In this document: positions 1-11,056 of the stretch, piece after piece
Layout: each line of letters opens with the position of its first letter
How positions within the stretch are numbered: the first letter of the stretch is position 1
Assembly (NCBI GenBank): GCA_918807975.1
Contig: OU964932.1
Location: forward strand, 3,410,001-3,474,000
Direction of reading: 5' to 3'
Length of the DNA: 64,000 bases
From: Aplidium turbinatum
Lineage: Eukaryota; Chordata; Ascidiacea; Aplousobranchia; Polyclinidae
Program-made: the position numbers and the translations under genes
The notes under the pieces: generated by a model
Seen by the model: only the letters and a program-made list of their open reading frames with translations
Told to the model about the DNA's origin: nothing
The model's database searches: none

Positions 1-670
1 TACTTTTATCGATGTCTAATTTGTCTAAACATCCACAATAGTTAAGTTGAAGCCAGTTTCAGTACGCATATAACCCATGATATTGAAAGTTGAAGCACAT
101 AGAAACAATGCTCGCTAAATGCTTGCACAGTAGTTAAAACAGCAGACACACACAGCGGCATAGGGTCCTTGCTCTGCTGGGTGATTTCATAACTTAAATT
201 TCCATTTGCGTGATGTCACATGTGTTTCTAAGAGCTGTGTAACTTCAATTCCGCTTGGAAACGCTGTGACTTTCACAACATTTAATGATCGTTTGAGGCT
301 TCAAAAGTGAACAGGAAGATTGACTTCTAATCCGTTTGATAAACCAAGCACAGCCTCTCACGGAGCATGGACCTAAATGTGATATTAAAAGCCAGGATAG
401 ATTTCCACTTTTTTTTTCTACAATGTTGCTGCTTATTATTGTTATCATACCGTCATAGACAATCTTTCTGTTGCAGAACAATGTCTGACTGGGTTATGAG
501 GTTGAAGAGTGGACAGGCTGGTCTGTTATGTCACAATTCTGATCAAGAAGAGGGTAAAGTTTGTCCAGACTTCGAAGTTCGATTCTTATGCGAAGCTGAA
601 GAATAATTTGTATTTGATAAGCTGAAAGTATCGTGTAACCTATTTGACAATGCAATGCACACAAATGAAG
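1..670 (+). repeat. Inverted segmental duplicate, copy 1 (WxxW gene segment)
   Basis: Most of this stretch matches the reverse complement of about 34860-35560. Shared blocks include the sequence around the splice acceptor at 471-476, the exon that follows, and upstream stretches around 45-90 and 215-245. The match fades near 670. Copy 1 keeps an open terminal exon, while copy 2 has an in-frame stop. The duplicate probably extends left of the window. I infer an old inverted duplication of a gene 3' end rather than a high-copy repeat, because no terminal repeats or target duplications were seen. Confidence 0.6.
477..606 (+). CDS. Possible last exon with C-terminal half of a WxxW (CysD) domain
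   Basis: A pyrimidine-rich acceptor ending TTGCAG at 476 is followed by an open frame to a TAA at 604-606. The predicted peptide has the cysteine spacing and flanking residues of the second half of the mucin/CILP WxxW domain: a GLLC motif, an N-x-DQ motif, then C-P-D-F-E-V-R-F-L-C. In CILP-type proteins this half-domain packs against an N-terminal half carrying the W-x-x-W motif. That half should sit on an upstream exon, and I could not identify it. The protein would end just after the domain. This is either a true 3' terminal exon of a secreted or matrix protein whose other exons lie left of the window, or a gene fragment. The family call rests on motif recall, not a search. Confidence 0.45.
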
Positions 671-2363
671 CATTGCTCAATTTTTTTTTTCTGACTTTCA
701 AAAGCGACAAATTCAATCTCTACTGTAAGAAAATTCGCAAAACTTTTATCTGTAGATAAACTATAAAATAGGAGAACGCTTGAGTTTGCTTTTACGATAG
801 AGCAGCACAAGCAAGAGGAATGTAACTAAACTTGAAAAATCTTACTACCAGTTTATCCTAACTCTCAGCCATCGAGACTGGCCACTGTAGCCTACATATG
901 TTTGAACTTGTGCGAGCTATTAAAGAAAATGGTATGATAAAAGTGGGCGTAGGCTTATACAGTAGTTTAATTTAAAGGAACTATAGAGTCTCTTTTTCTA
1001 TGTGGTTCAAAATCGTGCAGCCAATACCCCATAAAAATATGCATTTATTAAATAACAGAAGGCCCGGCCTATAACGGGCCCGGGCCCGGCCTATAACGGC
1101 AGCATTGGGCCGCAAATATATTGGATAATTTGGGAATTTCTGAAATTGCAAAACAAAATATTTGGTCGAAACGGCTTCGAGAGTAAATTCGCAAGACTGC
1201 AAGAACCGATAAAACAATATGTAGTTAAAGCAGCTGTTTCCAGATATTGGCATTTCTTGAACAAATTTTTGTAGGCCTACCAGACATTTTGTCTTTAGTC
1301 TATCTACAACATAAAAATGACGCTTCATGTAGGCTACTTGGGTAGGCTATAGATGTATAGAAAGTTTTACAATTGTTTAATTAAAACAAATTTATTTCTT
1401 TTTACCAGCAGTCTATGCTGAGGCTGTTGATGAATTAGTTGACACCGACGCTAGTTGTGGATTTATAATAGAGCAGTGTGATTTTATTTTCCCACTGTCA
1501 TCATATAGCCCATCTTGCACTTAATTTGTATTTTCTAACAAGGCAATACTTGAGTATGTCGCTTGGTGATTAACAAATAAAATGTTTTTGCAGAGCGTTT
1601 GGCATTATGCATTTACCGAACGCGTGAAGGTTACAGTATCTTTTCGACATTTATGTACAGAATAAAAGGATGTGTAGTGTGTAGGCTAACTGTGTATAAA
1701 TCACTACTGTGTTTACTTTTGTGCATGCTGGTTGGCTAGGTAGTAATCGAGTATATTTCAGTACAGGTCCAACAACGGTAAAACCAGTGCTGTATTCGTA
1801 AAAAAAGCACAGGGTATACTGTCAGATTTACCAAAATAATAAATAATACAAAACTTACAAAATATTAATCTTTATTCTACTATAACATGAATTATCAACA
1901 TCAAAATTGGACGAGAGGTACAAAATTGTTTTATTTTGGAACACCAGAGGGCATACTATATTTGTTTGATAAAGCAGAGGGTATACTGACTGCGTATACC
2001 GCCGTATACCCTCGAATAAAGCACTGGGTAAAACGTGCGGTAGTAGGCGATGTAGAACAAGGTGCATAACCAAGGGAAAGCTATAGCTTACAATGGTGAC
2101 TTCAATGATGTCTGTGTTTTTACCGAAGTCAAGTGCCCGGACTAATTTATATAAAACCGAAGCAACACAAGTAGCCTATCGTATGGTAACCACAAAACCA
2201 GCAGTGCTTGCATTTTGAATATTATGTTGAATAACAAGGCAACCACACTTAGGTACAGTCAGAAACCATGCAGACAGCACAAAGGGAATTGTAATGCCAT
2301 TTGAGGAGTAAAAAAATCAGGCTAATGTCTGTAAATATCGATAGGTTTTGTGAAATCTAACCG
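671..2363. other. No gene recognised
   Basis: AT-rich non-coding sequence. A short GC-rich near-palindrome of GGGCCCGGGCCC type lies near 1060-1100. Short open frames here show no known motif. Confidence 0.6.
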
Positions 2364-2650
2364 TCAGCTCAGTTGGTTATATACTCCCAATTTTATAAAG
2401 AAATGAACGGCAAGAACACGTAATACGCAGGTTCAACTTGTTCAGTTGGTTGCGCGTAACTTTAAATACGAAAATACCGCAAGATCAAACATTGCGGGTT
2501 TGACTCTTAGGAAGTGCACTTGAGCAACGCATAGGTCTTCTCTCCATTCAGCGGCGCCTGGTGGATAGAATAGCTCACAAACAAGAAAATTCGAAAACTT
2601 CACTCCGTCAAACTCAGTAACCCGACCTGCGTCAATGGTTCATAGTCCAT
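2364..2650 (+). repeat. tRNA-derived SINE, family A, copy 1
   Basis: Two tRNA-like heads sit in tandem. The first has an A-box-like CAGCTCAGTTGG near 2368 and a B-box-like GGTTCAACTTG near 2430. The second has CAGTTGGTTGCGCG near 2443 and GGGTTTGACTC near 2496. The following body (about 2514-2648) matches the body of the copy at 3836-4060, including CTTGAGCAACGCAT, CTCTCCATTCAGC, TGGATAGAATA and GACCTGCGTCA. The two copies differ enough to be old. It should be pol III-derived; no clear A-rich tail or target duplication was seen. Confidence 0.7.
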
Positions 2651-3835
2651 ACATTATACAAGCATGCGAAACTACCAGAATTAAACTTTCAAAGAAACCT
2701 TGTCAGTCCAAGGAGAAAAGTTCCACAATCAAACTCTCCTGGTGTGCGTTCGAGCAAAATCTTCATTTAAAGACATTTGGTGTAGGAATTAATTTACAGC
2801 AATACTTTAACAACAAGTTGAAACTTCATCATGTCAATTTTGGAGAACGAACCTACTTCAACGAATTAAAATCTCTAGGAATTAAAATGAATTAAAATCT
2901 CCTACAAGCATAGAAAACTGTCAAATCTAAGCAAGCAAGCTTTCTAATAGGCTATCGAGAATAAATATTATCACAAACAATCGTTTCACATTGGTGACTG
3001 CTTATTGGTTACAAGAGTAGGAACTTGGAACTATAAGAGTAGGAGTAGCACGAACGGGAGCTTAATACTTGCCTACAGTCCTTCTTTTTTCCTGCCACAA
3101 CCATAACTTGCAATCGTTTATTTGTTTTTATTTATTGAGTCTGAAGTGGGGATAAAAATCTGATTTATTGTAGGCTACTCATTTACGAACGTCAAAACGG
3201 TTAAGCTCAAAATCAAGGTAACCTACACATCTCGTAAAGGCGTCCTGGCATCATCTCTCGCTTGCTTTACCGATACTGAATTCACAAGGTAAATGGTCTC
3301 TCCACACACAACGGCACCCGTCAGCAAGCGACAGAAGCGATAATTAAGAGTGAAATATCTGTGTCTGCAGGCAGGCTACGTCACGGAGAGCAAAGAAACA
3401 ACGCAAATTCAACGCCATTACAACTAGGCTACAAATCAAGAGGGCAATTGACCCACCGGAACACCTATGTTACTTTAATACATTTTTAGTGTTATGATAA
3501 CTCAAATTATAGCCTAAGTTAAATGAGTTGGAAAGCCCAATAAGCTTGTTTAGTTGCATTTTCAAAACGTAGCTTAGCTTTCTGTATCAAGAGCGTGATA
3601 CGAGCGGTTGAATGAGAATGGTCATGCTTTATTAAATTAAACCCTTGCTGGATGTAACACCAAGGTCAAATTGACTCTGCAAACTCGATTTTATTTAGGC
3701 TATAGGCTATTTGCTTAGAGAATAAATTTCTCGGCTCTGAATTTTCTGGCATCTTTGACAAAGCTGTTTATCAATGTTTTTGTTTCAAAATATTTTCTTG
3801 AGCCGGAGAAAAAGGATTTTTTGTATTACTGTTCG
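2651..3835. other. No gene recognised
   Basis: AT-rich sequence between the two family A SINEs. No conserved frame, RNA gene or terminal repeat was recognised. An 86-codon frame at 2635-2895 begins inside the SINE and has no family features. Confidence 0.55.
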
Positions 3836-4060
3836 CCCCGATAGCTCAGTCGGTTAGCACGTGACTTCTTGAACGAAGGAGCTTCAACATCAAGCGACGC
3901 TGGTTCGACTTTCGGGGTGAGCGCTTGAGCAACGCATGTTAAGGACTGCTCTCCATTCAGCTGCATCTAATGGATAGAATAATTCCCCGGTAACAAGACT
4001 TCAACAATCGGAAACTTCACTCTGTCAATCTATCGGTGACCTGCGTCAGTGATTCAAAGC
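3836..4060 (+). repeat. tRNA-derived SINE, family A, copy 2
   Basis: This is the better preserved head of the family. GCCCCGA at 3835-3841 can pair with TCGGGGT at the end of the tRNA-like part. TAGCTCAGTCGGTTAGCAC is a near-consensus A box and GGTTCGACT a B box. The anticodon region is too long and disordered for a working tRNA. The body then repeats that of the copy at 2514-2648. Confidence 0.75.
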
Positions 4061-4387
4061 CTTTAGGCTACAACAGGGGGTATCATCAATAGAAGCAAGG
4101 GAAGCATTGATTCCCCTGTCAAAATTGAAAAAAGAGAAAATGATATTCTTCACTAAAACGATTTCGTAATTTCTTTACCTGAATACAAATTAGAACGGTT
4201 TCTAACTCATGTCCCCGTATGATTTCAGCTCGGTTTTAATTTTTAAAAAGTTGCAACCTTACGGAAGCTAGGGCTACCATATGTCCTCTTTTAAGAGGAT
4301 TTGTCCTCTTTTTTGAAGAAAAATAAATTGTCCTCCGAGGACACCCAAAAATGTTCAAATGTCCTCTTTTTTTACATTTTCAATTTT

Positions 4388-4605
4388 CAGTGTAGTACGT
4401 TGACGCCGTCAATTTGACAAGCTCGTTAGAAGTCGAACACTTCTGTTTTGTAAAACCCTGGCTAAAATAGCGCTAGAAATTAGCGCTGACGCTGACGCCG
4501 TCAATTTCTTTAAGAGCTTACGCAGTACTTTACCTCGTAAAGTTTTTAGGCAATTCGCGCTGACGCTGACGCCGTCAATTTATTTCATTGACGCGTACAA
4601 CACTG
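4388..4605. mobile_element. hAT-type MITE, 218 bp
   Basis: The ends are CAGTGTAGTACGTTGACGCC and, on the other strand, CAGTGTTGTACGCGTCAATG. Flanking 8-mers TCAATTTT and TCAGTTTT differ at one position, as expected for an aged hAT target duplication. Inside, CTGACGCTGACGCCGTCAATT occurs in variants three times. The ends resemble those of the larger hAT element at 35735-37642, so this looks like a short internally deleted relative. Confidence 0.75.
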
Positions 4606-4613
4606 TCAGTTTT

Positions 4614-5103
4614 CTTGCTCATATTTTCAACAGGATTTCATTGTTATGTGACTTTTTGGCAACATCCAACCATTTCTGTACTAATGCAACATTCTGATTT
4701 ATAGATTTTCAAAAAAACATTGACGTAGGCTACTATTTGATCTGCTGTTCTAAACAATATTAGACGTTCATTGAAGCATACTACATTGCTTTGCGATTGT
4801 CTTAAACCCAAATAATGGTCAGCGATGAATGCGAGTGGAACAGCAAATCCACTTGTGAGGAAATTTCCTCATTTGAGGAGATCTGATCAACCAATTTATG
4901 AAAACGAAAAATTGCGGACAAACTAAAAAAAAATAAGAAAATCATAAAATAGAGTAAATCACAAAGAAATGAAACATTGAAAAAGAGCAAAAACTTGCAA
5001 AAGAGTTTGACATATTTACATTTTAAGGTTCTCACACTTTTACAATAAACTATTTTTTTACTCTGATCTATTTGGTATTGATTCAGCTCTTGTAAACGTT
5101 GTT
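4614..5103. other. No gene recognised
   Basis: AT-rich spacer between the MITE and the next SINE; nothing conserved was recognised. Confidence 0.5.
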
Positions 5104-5682
5104 TTGTTTTTGTTTTGTTTTATTATCTTTATCCTGCATGGCGGAAAGTGGACTAGAGCGCTATGCATCGGTGTACGCCTTTCGACATGGTACCCGGTCA
5201 TTTGGTCGACAGGACGTTTGGTCGACAGACATTTGGTCGACAGGACGTTTGGTCGACAGGACGTTAGGTCGACAGAACGATTTATTTTAGGGTTAGGGTT
5301 AGTTAACTAACCATAACCCTAATCTAACCCTGACTCTAAACCTAACCCTAACCCAAAAATGAATCGTTCTGTCGACCTAACGTCCTGTCGACCAAACGTC
5401 CTGTCGACCAAACGTCCTGTCGACCAAATGTCTGTCGACCAAACGACCGTGCACCTTTCGACATACACCTGACCCACGCTGCAGCCGACTGCAATGTTTG
5501 TTTCCGGTTGTCTACTCTATTTATGACTTAAATTTGGTACTACCCATTACTCGAAATCGATCACTGGGTAGAGGCAATTATCGTAAAGTTTCTTGCCCAG
5601 AGAAACAACAGCAAGTGCGGGTGGCTGGAGTCGAACATGCAGGCTCTCGACTGCGAGCCCAACGCGCTAACCACTCGGCCAA
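5104..5682 (-). repeat. tRNA-derived SINE, family B, copy 1, split by a MITE
   Basis: Read on the minus strand, it starts with a tRNA-like head: an A box of GGCCGAGTGGTTAGCGCG type near 5682 and a B box GTTCGACTCC near 5635. A body containing TCTCTGGGCAAGAAAC follows, then an A-rich tail, seen as T-rich DNA at 5099-5125. It is close to identical with 32925-33226 except that a 266-bp palindromic element interrupts it at 5189-5454. The uninterrupted copy therefore shows the pre-insertion state. Confidence 0.85.
5189..5454. mobile_element. Palindromic MITE with telomere-like core, 266 bp
   Basis: The insertion is flanked by a perfect 10-bp duplication, CTTTCGACAT (5179-5188 and 5455-5464), and the intact SINE at 32925-33226 lacks it. 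Nearly the whole element is one inverted repeat built from TTTGGTCGACAGGACG units. Its centre holds TTAGGG-like and CCCTAA-like runs. A 9-10-bp duplication with long inverted arms suggests a Mutator-like non-autonomous element. No coding capacity is visible. Confidence 0.8.
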
Positions 5683-6031
5683 TACCAACTTAATGGTTTG
5701 GCTAATTAGTAATTTGTCAAATGAAGCAAATCGAAAATTAATCCAAAGTACACTATGCATGACATACAGCCTATTTCAAAATAAATCGTGGCATGGATAG
5801 CCATAGCCTACTTACAACTTATGTGAATGCAAATGTAGAATCACGTTAATCTATGATGCAGCCACAATGGTATGCTACAAGCAGGGCCGGATTTAGACCA
5901 TGAGAGGCCCTAGGCTATTCCATTTGTGAGGCCCCTCCTTATGTTTGAGCTCAGAATTTTTCTCTAAACAACATCACATGTCATTGCTTAGTAGTAGTTA
6001 ATACAGTAGTTAGCCATCAAATGGAGTAAGA

Positions 6032-6579
6032 CTAGACTACCAATTTTTTTTTTCTAGCTTTCGTCAAAGCAAAATCGTGCAAAAGTTCATCAAAGTTTAT
6101 CTGTTTAAGTTTGTCACTCTCAATGCTCAGTGCGGACAACCTTTCTTGAGACATTGTCGATCTCAGTTTATTTTTGATGCTTTTGTGTCTTGAGAAAGAT
6201 CTCTCTCCTGAGCAGTCAGCGACCATTAAGTTTAGAAACAGTCTTAATATTGCTTCCACGTTAGGAAAGACAGTGTTAATTTTTTCCTTGCTTATAATTT
6301 CATAAAGGTCTCCATGAGACAAGGAAATAGATTGCTCTTCTGTACCGGTAAGCTCTTCCCCTTGGTTTTGTGTTTGTCTCACGTAGCCTACAAATGAAAA
6401 TGTAGAAGTTCATCAGTAAGTTTCGGGTCAATATCTTTCGGATACGCTTCCTTTAAAAGTTCTACGCCTCGTACAATTTCTACCTTAGTTGCTTTCAGAT
6501 TAGCAAGAAAGAGGAACATTTCTGCAATGTCACTGTACACATTAGCTCTTCTTCTTAAATTGGCTTCAAGTGCGTCCAT
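6032..6579 (-). pseudogene. hAT transposase C-terminal remnant
   Basis: The frame at 6032-6382 (minus) carries the C-terminal dimerisation region of hAT transposases of the ZMYM1/TTF type. It includes FPNVEAILRLFLNLMV, then C-S-G-E-R-S-F-S and K-N-K-L-R-S-T-M-S-Q-E-R-L. The neighbouring frame at 6388-6579 (minus) reads as the region just upstream in another frame, so at least one frame break separates them. The N-terminal BED finger and catalytic region are missing. It cannot encode an active enzyme. Confidence 0.85.
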
Positions 6580-6811
6580 AGGGATAAATGAATTTATTTT
6601 AAACCTTTCCTTTGAAGAGAGATCACTTAAAGCGTCAGGTGCATTTCTTTGTCTCCTAGTTACAGCTCTGTAGTTAATATTTCAGTTTTAGCCAAAACTC
6701 TGGTGGGCTAAAGTTATCATTATCGGAGAGAGCATTGCACGCTTGAGACAAAGCTCCCTATTCTTCTTGCAAATCATCTAAATCTTCTTCGTTAACAACA
6801 GAAGGAAAGTT

Positions 6812-6941
6812 GATGCTGCCACTCTCAAAATTAAAAAAAAAAAAAAAAAAAACACTAGATTCTCTGAGAAAACTACTAGACCACTACATTATTTTAAAAA
6901 TCACTTGATCTAGTGGAAAACCACTAGGAGTGGCAGCCCTG
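6812..6941. mobile_element. Possible small MITE inside the hAT element
   Basis: GCTGCCACTC at 6815-6824 faces GAGTGGCAGC at 6928-6937. The right edge reads as a hAT-like CAGGGCTGCCACTC on the other strand. A long A run and CTAGTGG repeats lie between. Target duplications are not clear. Confidence 0.4.
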
Positions 6942-7410
6942 ATGTCAACTACCGATACTGTTTTTGCAGAGAAGACTACGATACTTTAACATAGAAGCTT
7001 CCAGCAGAATGCGCGTAATAATTGCCTTTATTATGATGCAAACTACGTAATGATGACTGTTTACAACCTGATTGAAACCAGTTGTGTATAGAATTTTCTA
7101 TTCTGAAAAGTTTGATGTATATAAACTTTAGGCAGGGTTTAAACTTGTCAAGTTTTTAAAAGAATTACAAACTTCGAAACCGATTTTCGAGGCCCCTGGA
7201 CGTTGATGCCCTAGGCATCAGCCTGCCTAGCCTATTGGTAAATCCGGCCCTGGCTACAAGAAAAGAAACAGCCTTTTAGTTGAGTCTGTCCTTAGCATCT
7301 CATTAACAGCTGTAGCCTATACAACTTCAACTATATTTCGTGCAAGTAATTTTATGATTTCGTTAAAGTTGATCCTTTTTTTCTGAAAGAAGTTAAGGCA
7401 TGACTACCTG

Positions 7411-8177
7411 CAGACATGGGCGCCGATCGCTCTCTAAAATTGGTGGGGACATTTACTAGGAAAGGTAGGAAGGGCCGACGAGCGAAGCGAGCTAGAAAGA
7501 TCGAAGGTCTGTTCTGACAAGTAAACAAATACAGTAAGTACAAGTCTAATGCGGTGTATATATATTTTAATTGTCATTGTCAGTTTTGACATGTCGAAAA
7601 GTCGAAAATGACCGTGCAGCTGAACACGAGCTGGCTGGTGAAACGAGCAAATGTCGAACAAAAAATTCCACTTGCGGAAACATTTGCGAACAGCGGATGG
7701 CATCTTCTTAAATATCATTCGAAAATCTTGCACCGACTTTCCATTGAACTGCTTTCGGAAGAAGCATAGTTTTTGGGCAAGGGACTTTGTGTCAGAGAAC
7801 TCAGGATAATCGTCTACCACACGTGATTGTAGCTTTCCACTAAAGAGTGATTCTTGTAGAATTTTGTAGTGCTCAAGATCAGTCGACTTGAAATAGTCAG
7901 TAAGATTTTGTTGCGCGCTGTCAATGACTGCAAAATTCTCTAACCGATATTTCGTCTCTGGTTTTTGAAGTTGAGGAGATTGACCATGCTGAAGTCCCCT
8001 CAAAATGTTGTCCCCTCCTTTCAATAGATTTTAAACGTCTGACTAATAAAACTGTGACATTCGTTTAATATTTTCCCTTTTTACATTATAAAAATAATGT
8101 AAAAAGATGGCGGGGACATGTAAAAAGATGGTGGGGACATGTTCCCGCTGTCCTATAGGGATCGGCGCCCATGCCTG
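7411..8177 (-). mobile_element. hAT-like element with ATGGGCGCCGATC ends
   Basis: Left end CAGACATGGGCGCCGATC faces right end GATCGGCGCCCATGCCTG. CTGCAGAC occurs at both edges (7408-7415 and 8175-8182) and could be the 8-bp duplication, although it overlaps the ends. Inside is a decayed transposase on the minus strand. Repeats of TGGTGGGGACATGT type lie near the right end (8105-8150). Confidence 0.7.
7434..8024 (-). pseudogene. hAT transposase remnant, ZMYM1-like
   Basis: The translated frame (minus) begins with a D-Y-F-K-S helix region, then Y-P-E-F-S-D, K-M-P-S-A-V-R and W-N-F-L-F-D-I-C, matching the segment before the hAT C-terminal block. The expected next block (LLVSPASSCSAARSFS-like, then F-R-H-V-K-T) is present at about 7560-7650 but in a different frame, so a frameshift separates the two. 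The rest is lost. This is a fossil of a transposase with the architecture of ZMYM1-type zinc-finger proteins. Confidence 0.75.
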
Positions 8178-8182
8178 CAGAC

Positions 8183-8649
8183 CTAGGCTACTGTCTGATT
8201 TGTCACATTTTTATGACATTATCACATCACATTTTCATTTTGTCACACAAATCAAATAAATCGGCTTTCGAGAAACAAACAAACTTGTCTGTTTTTTGCT
8301 GTAACTTTTGCTGCATACGTCTATAATTATCCAAAAGGATGTAAAAAATTCTTCATACGAAGCATTCTACTTGTATTTTACTCACTGGCGAAATATGTCC
8401 TCTTTTTAGGGGATGAAAATATGGTAGGCCTAACAGAAGCAAAGATTCGTATCGCTTCCCTTGCTCTCGTTTTTGCTATACTAAGAAGCAAGTGAGAGAA
8501 AGGAAAAAAGCAGCGCAAAGTTTGCTCGATTTACGTTTCTTTTAACTCATCTATGGAAGCAACTTTTCAATTGCTTCCCTGCCGCAAGGTTACCAGATTG
8601 GCCAAATTCCTCAAATTAGGCTTTTTTAAATTACTTCTTCAAAATGCAT
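8183..8649. other. No gene recognised
   Basis: AT-rich. A weak hAT-like end (AAGGTTACCAGATTGG) lies near 8587 and a weak mirror (GTCTGGCAACTCT) near 9571. They may bound an old element around the LINE-tail fragments below. Confidence 0.4.
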
Positions 8650-8770
8650 AATAATAAATCAATCAATCATCAATCAATCATTTTATTTTTCGTCATTAAC
8701 GCTTCCGGAACGAAAAAGGTACTAACTACAAAAATCGATATAAACCTACCAGCACGTTAACGAACGGGAA
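8650..8770 (-). repeat. LINE-like 3' tail fragment, copy 1
   Basis: ATCAATCAATC repeats are followed by TTTTATTTTTCGTCATTAACG and about 80 bp shared with 9646-9745. On the minus strand this is a conserved block ending in a (TGAT)n tail, the form used by several non-LTR families. No reverse transcriptase remains beside it. Confidence 0.55.
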
Positions 8771-9645
8771 AAGGTGGCAAAACCTTGAAAGGTTTAAAAC
8801 GTGCCTGAATGAAAAATTATGTAGTAGACTATATATCAGTAGTTAGCACGGCCACAAAGCCCAAAAAAACAAATAGCAAAAAATAAAAAAAATAAACAGA
8901 AAAGCACACATGTAGTAATGAATGACAGCCTAATGAAAAGTGTTGTGGATTGAATTTGCCAGTTCCAATGTTGATGTGGATGAGCAGTCATAATAATAAT
9001 AATAATAGGATGGGGAAAGAAAACCGGACATAAAAGAAACCCATCCTCAGGCAAAAGCCCGTTTCAATGTGGCCCAGGAGAGCAGGTGTTGAGCTCTTTC
9101 TATGGTTAGACTGCACATCACACAGTAGCCTAAGACGATTGAGGTTTGATATCCAGTTTAAGGTATTGTTTCTTGTCCTGGTGGGTGATGGGATGGATGA
9201 GCTAGTAGATGATGATGTCTTGATGGTGTTGTTGATGAAGCTCCCAATAAACAATATTTCTCAAATATTGTAATCTTACCAGATGAAACTATGTTCAACA
9301 TTGTTCAATACATGTTCTATACTTGTTTAATACTCGTAATTTGGCGGATTAAAACTCATCCGCTACAGTCCTTTTATACTTGCTATTTTTCGGGCTATAC
9401 TTTCAGAATTATTTTTGCTACAATTTATTGAAATCCGCTACAAGTCATAAAATATATGTAAATTTTATTATTTTTAATAGAAACAGGTAAATATATCCAT
9501 TTGGCCTTTTTGTCTAATATTTTCCTTGTTTTTGTTTTGTATTATTTTAGCTTTTAGACCTTTTCATAGTCTGGCAACTCTGCTCTGTTGGATTTTGTGC
9601 CAGTGGGCTAAAAATGAAAACAATTAAGGCGCTGTTATGGTTATA
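8771..9645. other. No gene recognised
   Basis: AT-rich sequence between two LINE-tail copies. A frame at 8988-9254 (minus) is Ser/Thr rich with no family features. A short (AAT)n run lies near 8990-9008. Confidence 0.5.
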
Positions 9646-9745
9646 ATTTCAATCAATCAATCATTTTATTTTTCGTCATTAACGCGTCCGGGACGAAAAA
9701 GATACTAACTACAAAAATCGATATAGACTTAATTACCAGCACGTT
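9646..9745 (-). repeat. LINE-like 3' tail fragment, copy 2
   Basis: Direct repeat of 8650-8770 in the same orientation, about 1 kb away, with the same (TGAT)n tail and downstream block. Confidence 0.55.
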
Positions 9746-10000
9746 AATTTCGGCCTAGTAGGCCTAAGCAAAAGTTTGAGCCAAATGTTGGCTTTACACT
9801 GCTATCCTGGCTGGATAGACTGTGGTATTGTTCCAGACAATTGTTCACCAAATCAAACGTCATACAAAACCGTTCAGGTCTACTGAATCTTAGCGTATTA
9901 CGTAATGGAATATTTCTAAAAAATGAGCAGATAGCAAGACCTGTAAAACATTGCAGCTGCAGCATAACATTACATCATCGTTAAATCTTTAATTACTTGA

Positions 10001-10053
10001 ACAGGTGTAAGCCAAACTTGAACAGGTGCAAGCCAAACTTGAACAGGTGCTGG
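10001..10053. repeat. Short tandem repeat, about 22 bp unit
   Basis: GAACAGGTGYAAGCCAAACT occurs twice followed by a partial third copy. Confidence 0.7.
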
Positions 10054-10247
10054 AATAACTTATCATTGCTTATCATTATTACGTCACAGTAGCTGCCTAC
10101 GTGCGTTTGAAATATTGCAAGCTATTCTCATCATTTTTAAAATTGTTACTTGAAGAGTGGTCGAATATTTCATTGTTTGCGTAGTGCTTGCCAGCTGGAC
10201 GAAATTTCCGTCTTTAATCAAATAATTTGCATTGTAGTGACAAGTTT

Positions 10248-10814
10248 TAGTGGCGTACGGTGTTGCGTCTCAACTTCGACAGCCAGTGGCTATTTTTACA
10301 GAAATACAATTTTCGAATAGACGTTTCCAGAAGAGTGTTTCTTTCGGTCATTACATACAGACGAATTACGGATCCGGGAATCTTAGGTTACAATTTTCCC
10401 ACGAAGAGATTATGGTTTACCGCTGTGACCAGGTATAAAACAGGATATGTGAGGTCTAGGCCAAACTTGACTAAAATGAATTCTGGCTTAAGCTACTAGT
10501 AAGCCTACAGCAGTAGGTAGCTGCAGCTGAGTTTTTGGTGTTTTCTAATTTTAGCCGTATTTTTTGCCCATTTCTGTGTAAGAGCTACCTTTAATAAGTT
10601 AATAGCTGTTTATCTGCTTATAAATTTTATACAAATATTGTCCTAAAAGTGTTTCCTGAAAGCACTATCATCCATTATTTGAGTGTAATTTTGCAAAAAA
10701 AATTTCCGGGGGGCATGCCCCCGGATCCCCCTAGAAAACACGTGCCTTCGGCACGCTCTGATCCCCCACGACTTTTACTGCTTCCCTTGCTCAACCAACC
10801 AGGATACGCCACTA
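10248..10814. mobile_element. Possible hAT MITE with TAGTGGCGTA ends
   Basis: TAGTGGCGTACGG at the left faces GGATACGCCACTA at the right. Near the right end GC-rich motifs GGGGGCATGCCCCC and GCCTTCGGCACGC occur, a composition common in hAT MITE ends. The flanking 8-mers do not match, although ACAAGT occurs near both edges, so the limits are uncertain. Confidence 0.5.
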
Positions 10815-11056
10815 CTCTACAAGTAAGCGAAACTGCCAGGATTAAGCTCTGCAAGAACATTTCCCAGTCCGAGGATCAAAATGCAATCAATCAATCAAAT
10901 ACAGGTCCAGACTTTTCGTAGACTCTGACTTACGAGTTTGCCTTTCACAAATAACTCAGAGAATTGATGACTTATGCAGTAAGAAACAATCCCATCTCTC
11001 CCATTGATGTTGTCAGTTTTTTAAATAAACAAAATTCGGTTTGATTAATTTTTAAG

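Larger units (their letters stand above)
5882..7252 (-). mobile_element. hAT DNA transposon, degraded, 1.37 kb
   Basis: Perfect 14-bp terminal inverted repeats CAGGGCCGGATTTA/TAAATCCGGCCCTG are flanked by a perfect 8-bp target duplication, GCTACAAG (5874-5881 and 7253-7260). It contains the tail of a hAT transposase on the minus strand but is too short for a full transposase gene, so it is an internally deleted copy. A smaller repeat seems inserted near 6812-6941. The 267-bp MITE at 24800-25066 has near-identical ends. Confidence 0.92.

Noticed and set aside
3836-3925. Functional tRNA gene
   Set aside because: A and B boxes are good, but the anticodon arm is malformed, the element is too long and the SINE body continues downstream.
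5280-5350. Telomere or interstitial telomeric tract
   Set aside because: The TTAGGG-like run is short, mirrored and confined to the loop of a MITE.
4268-8433. Large element bounded by GGCTACCATAT and ATATGGTAGCC-like words
   Set aside because: Only about 11 bp match, the flanks show no convincing duplication, and the interior is fully explained by other elements.
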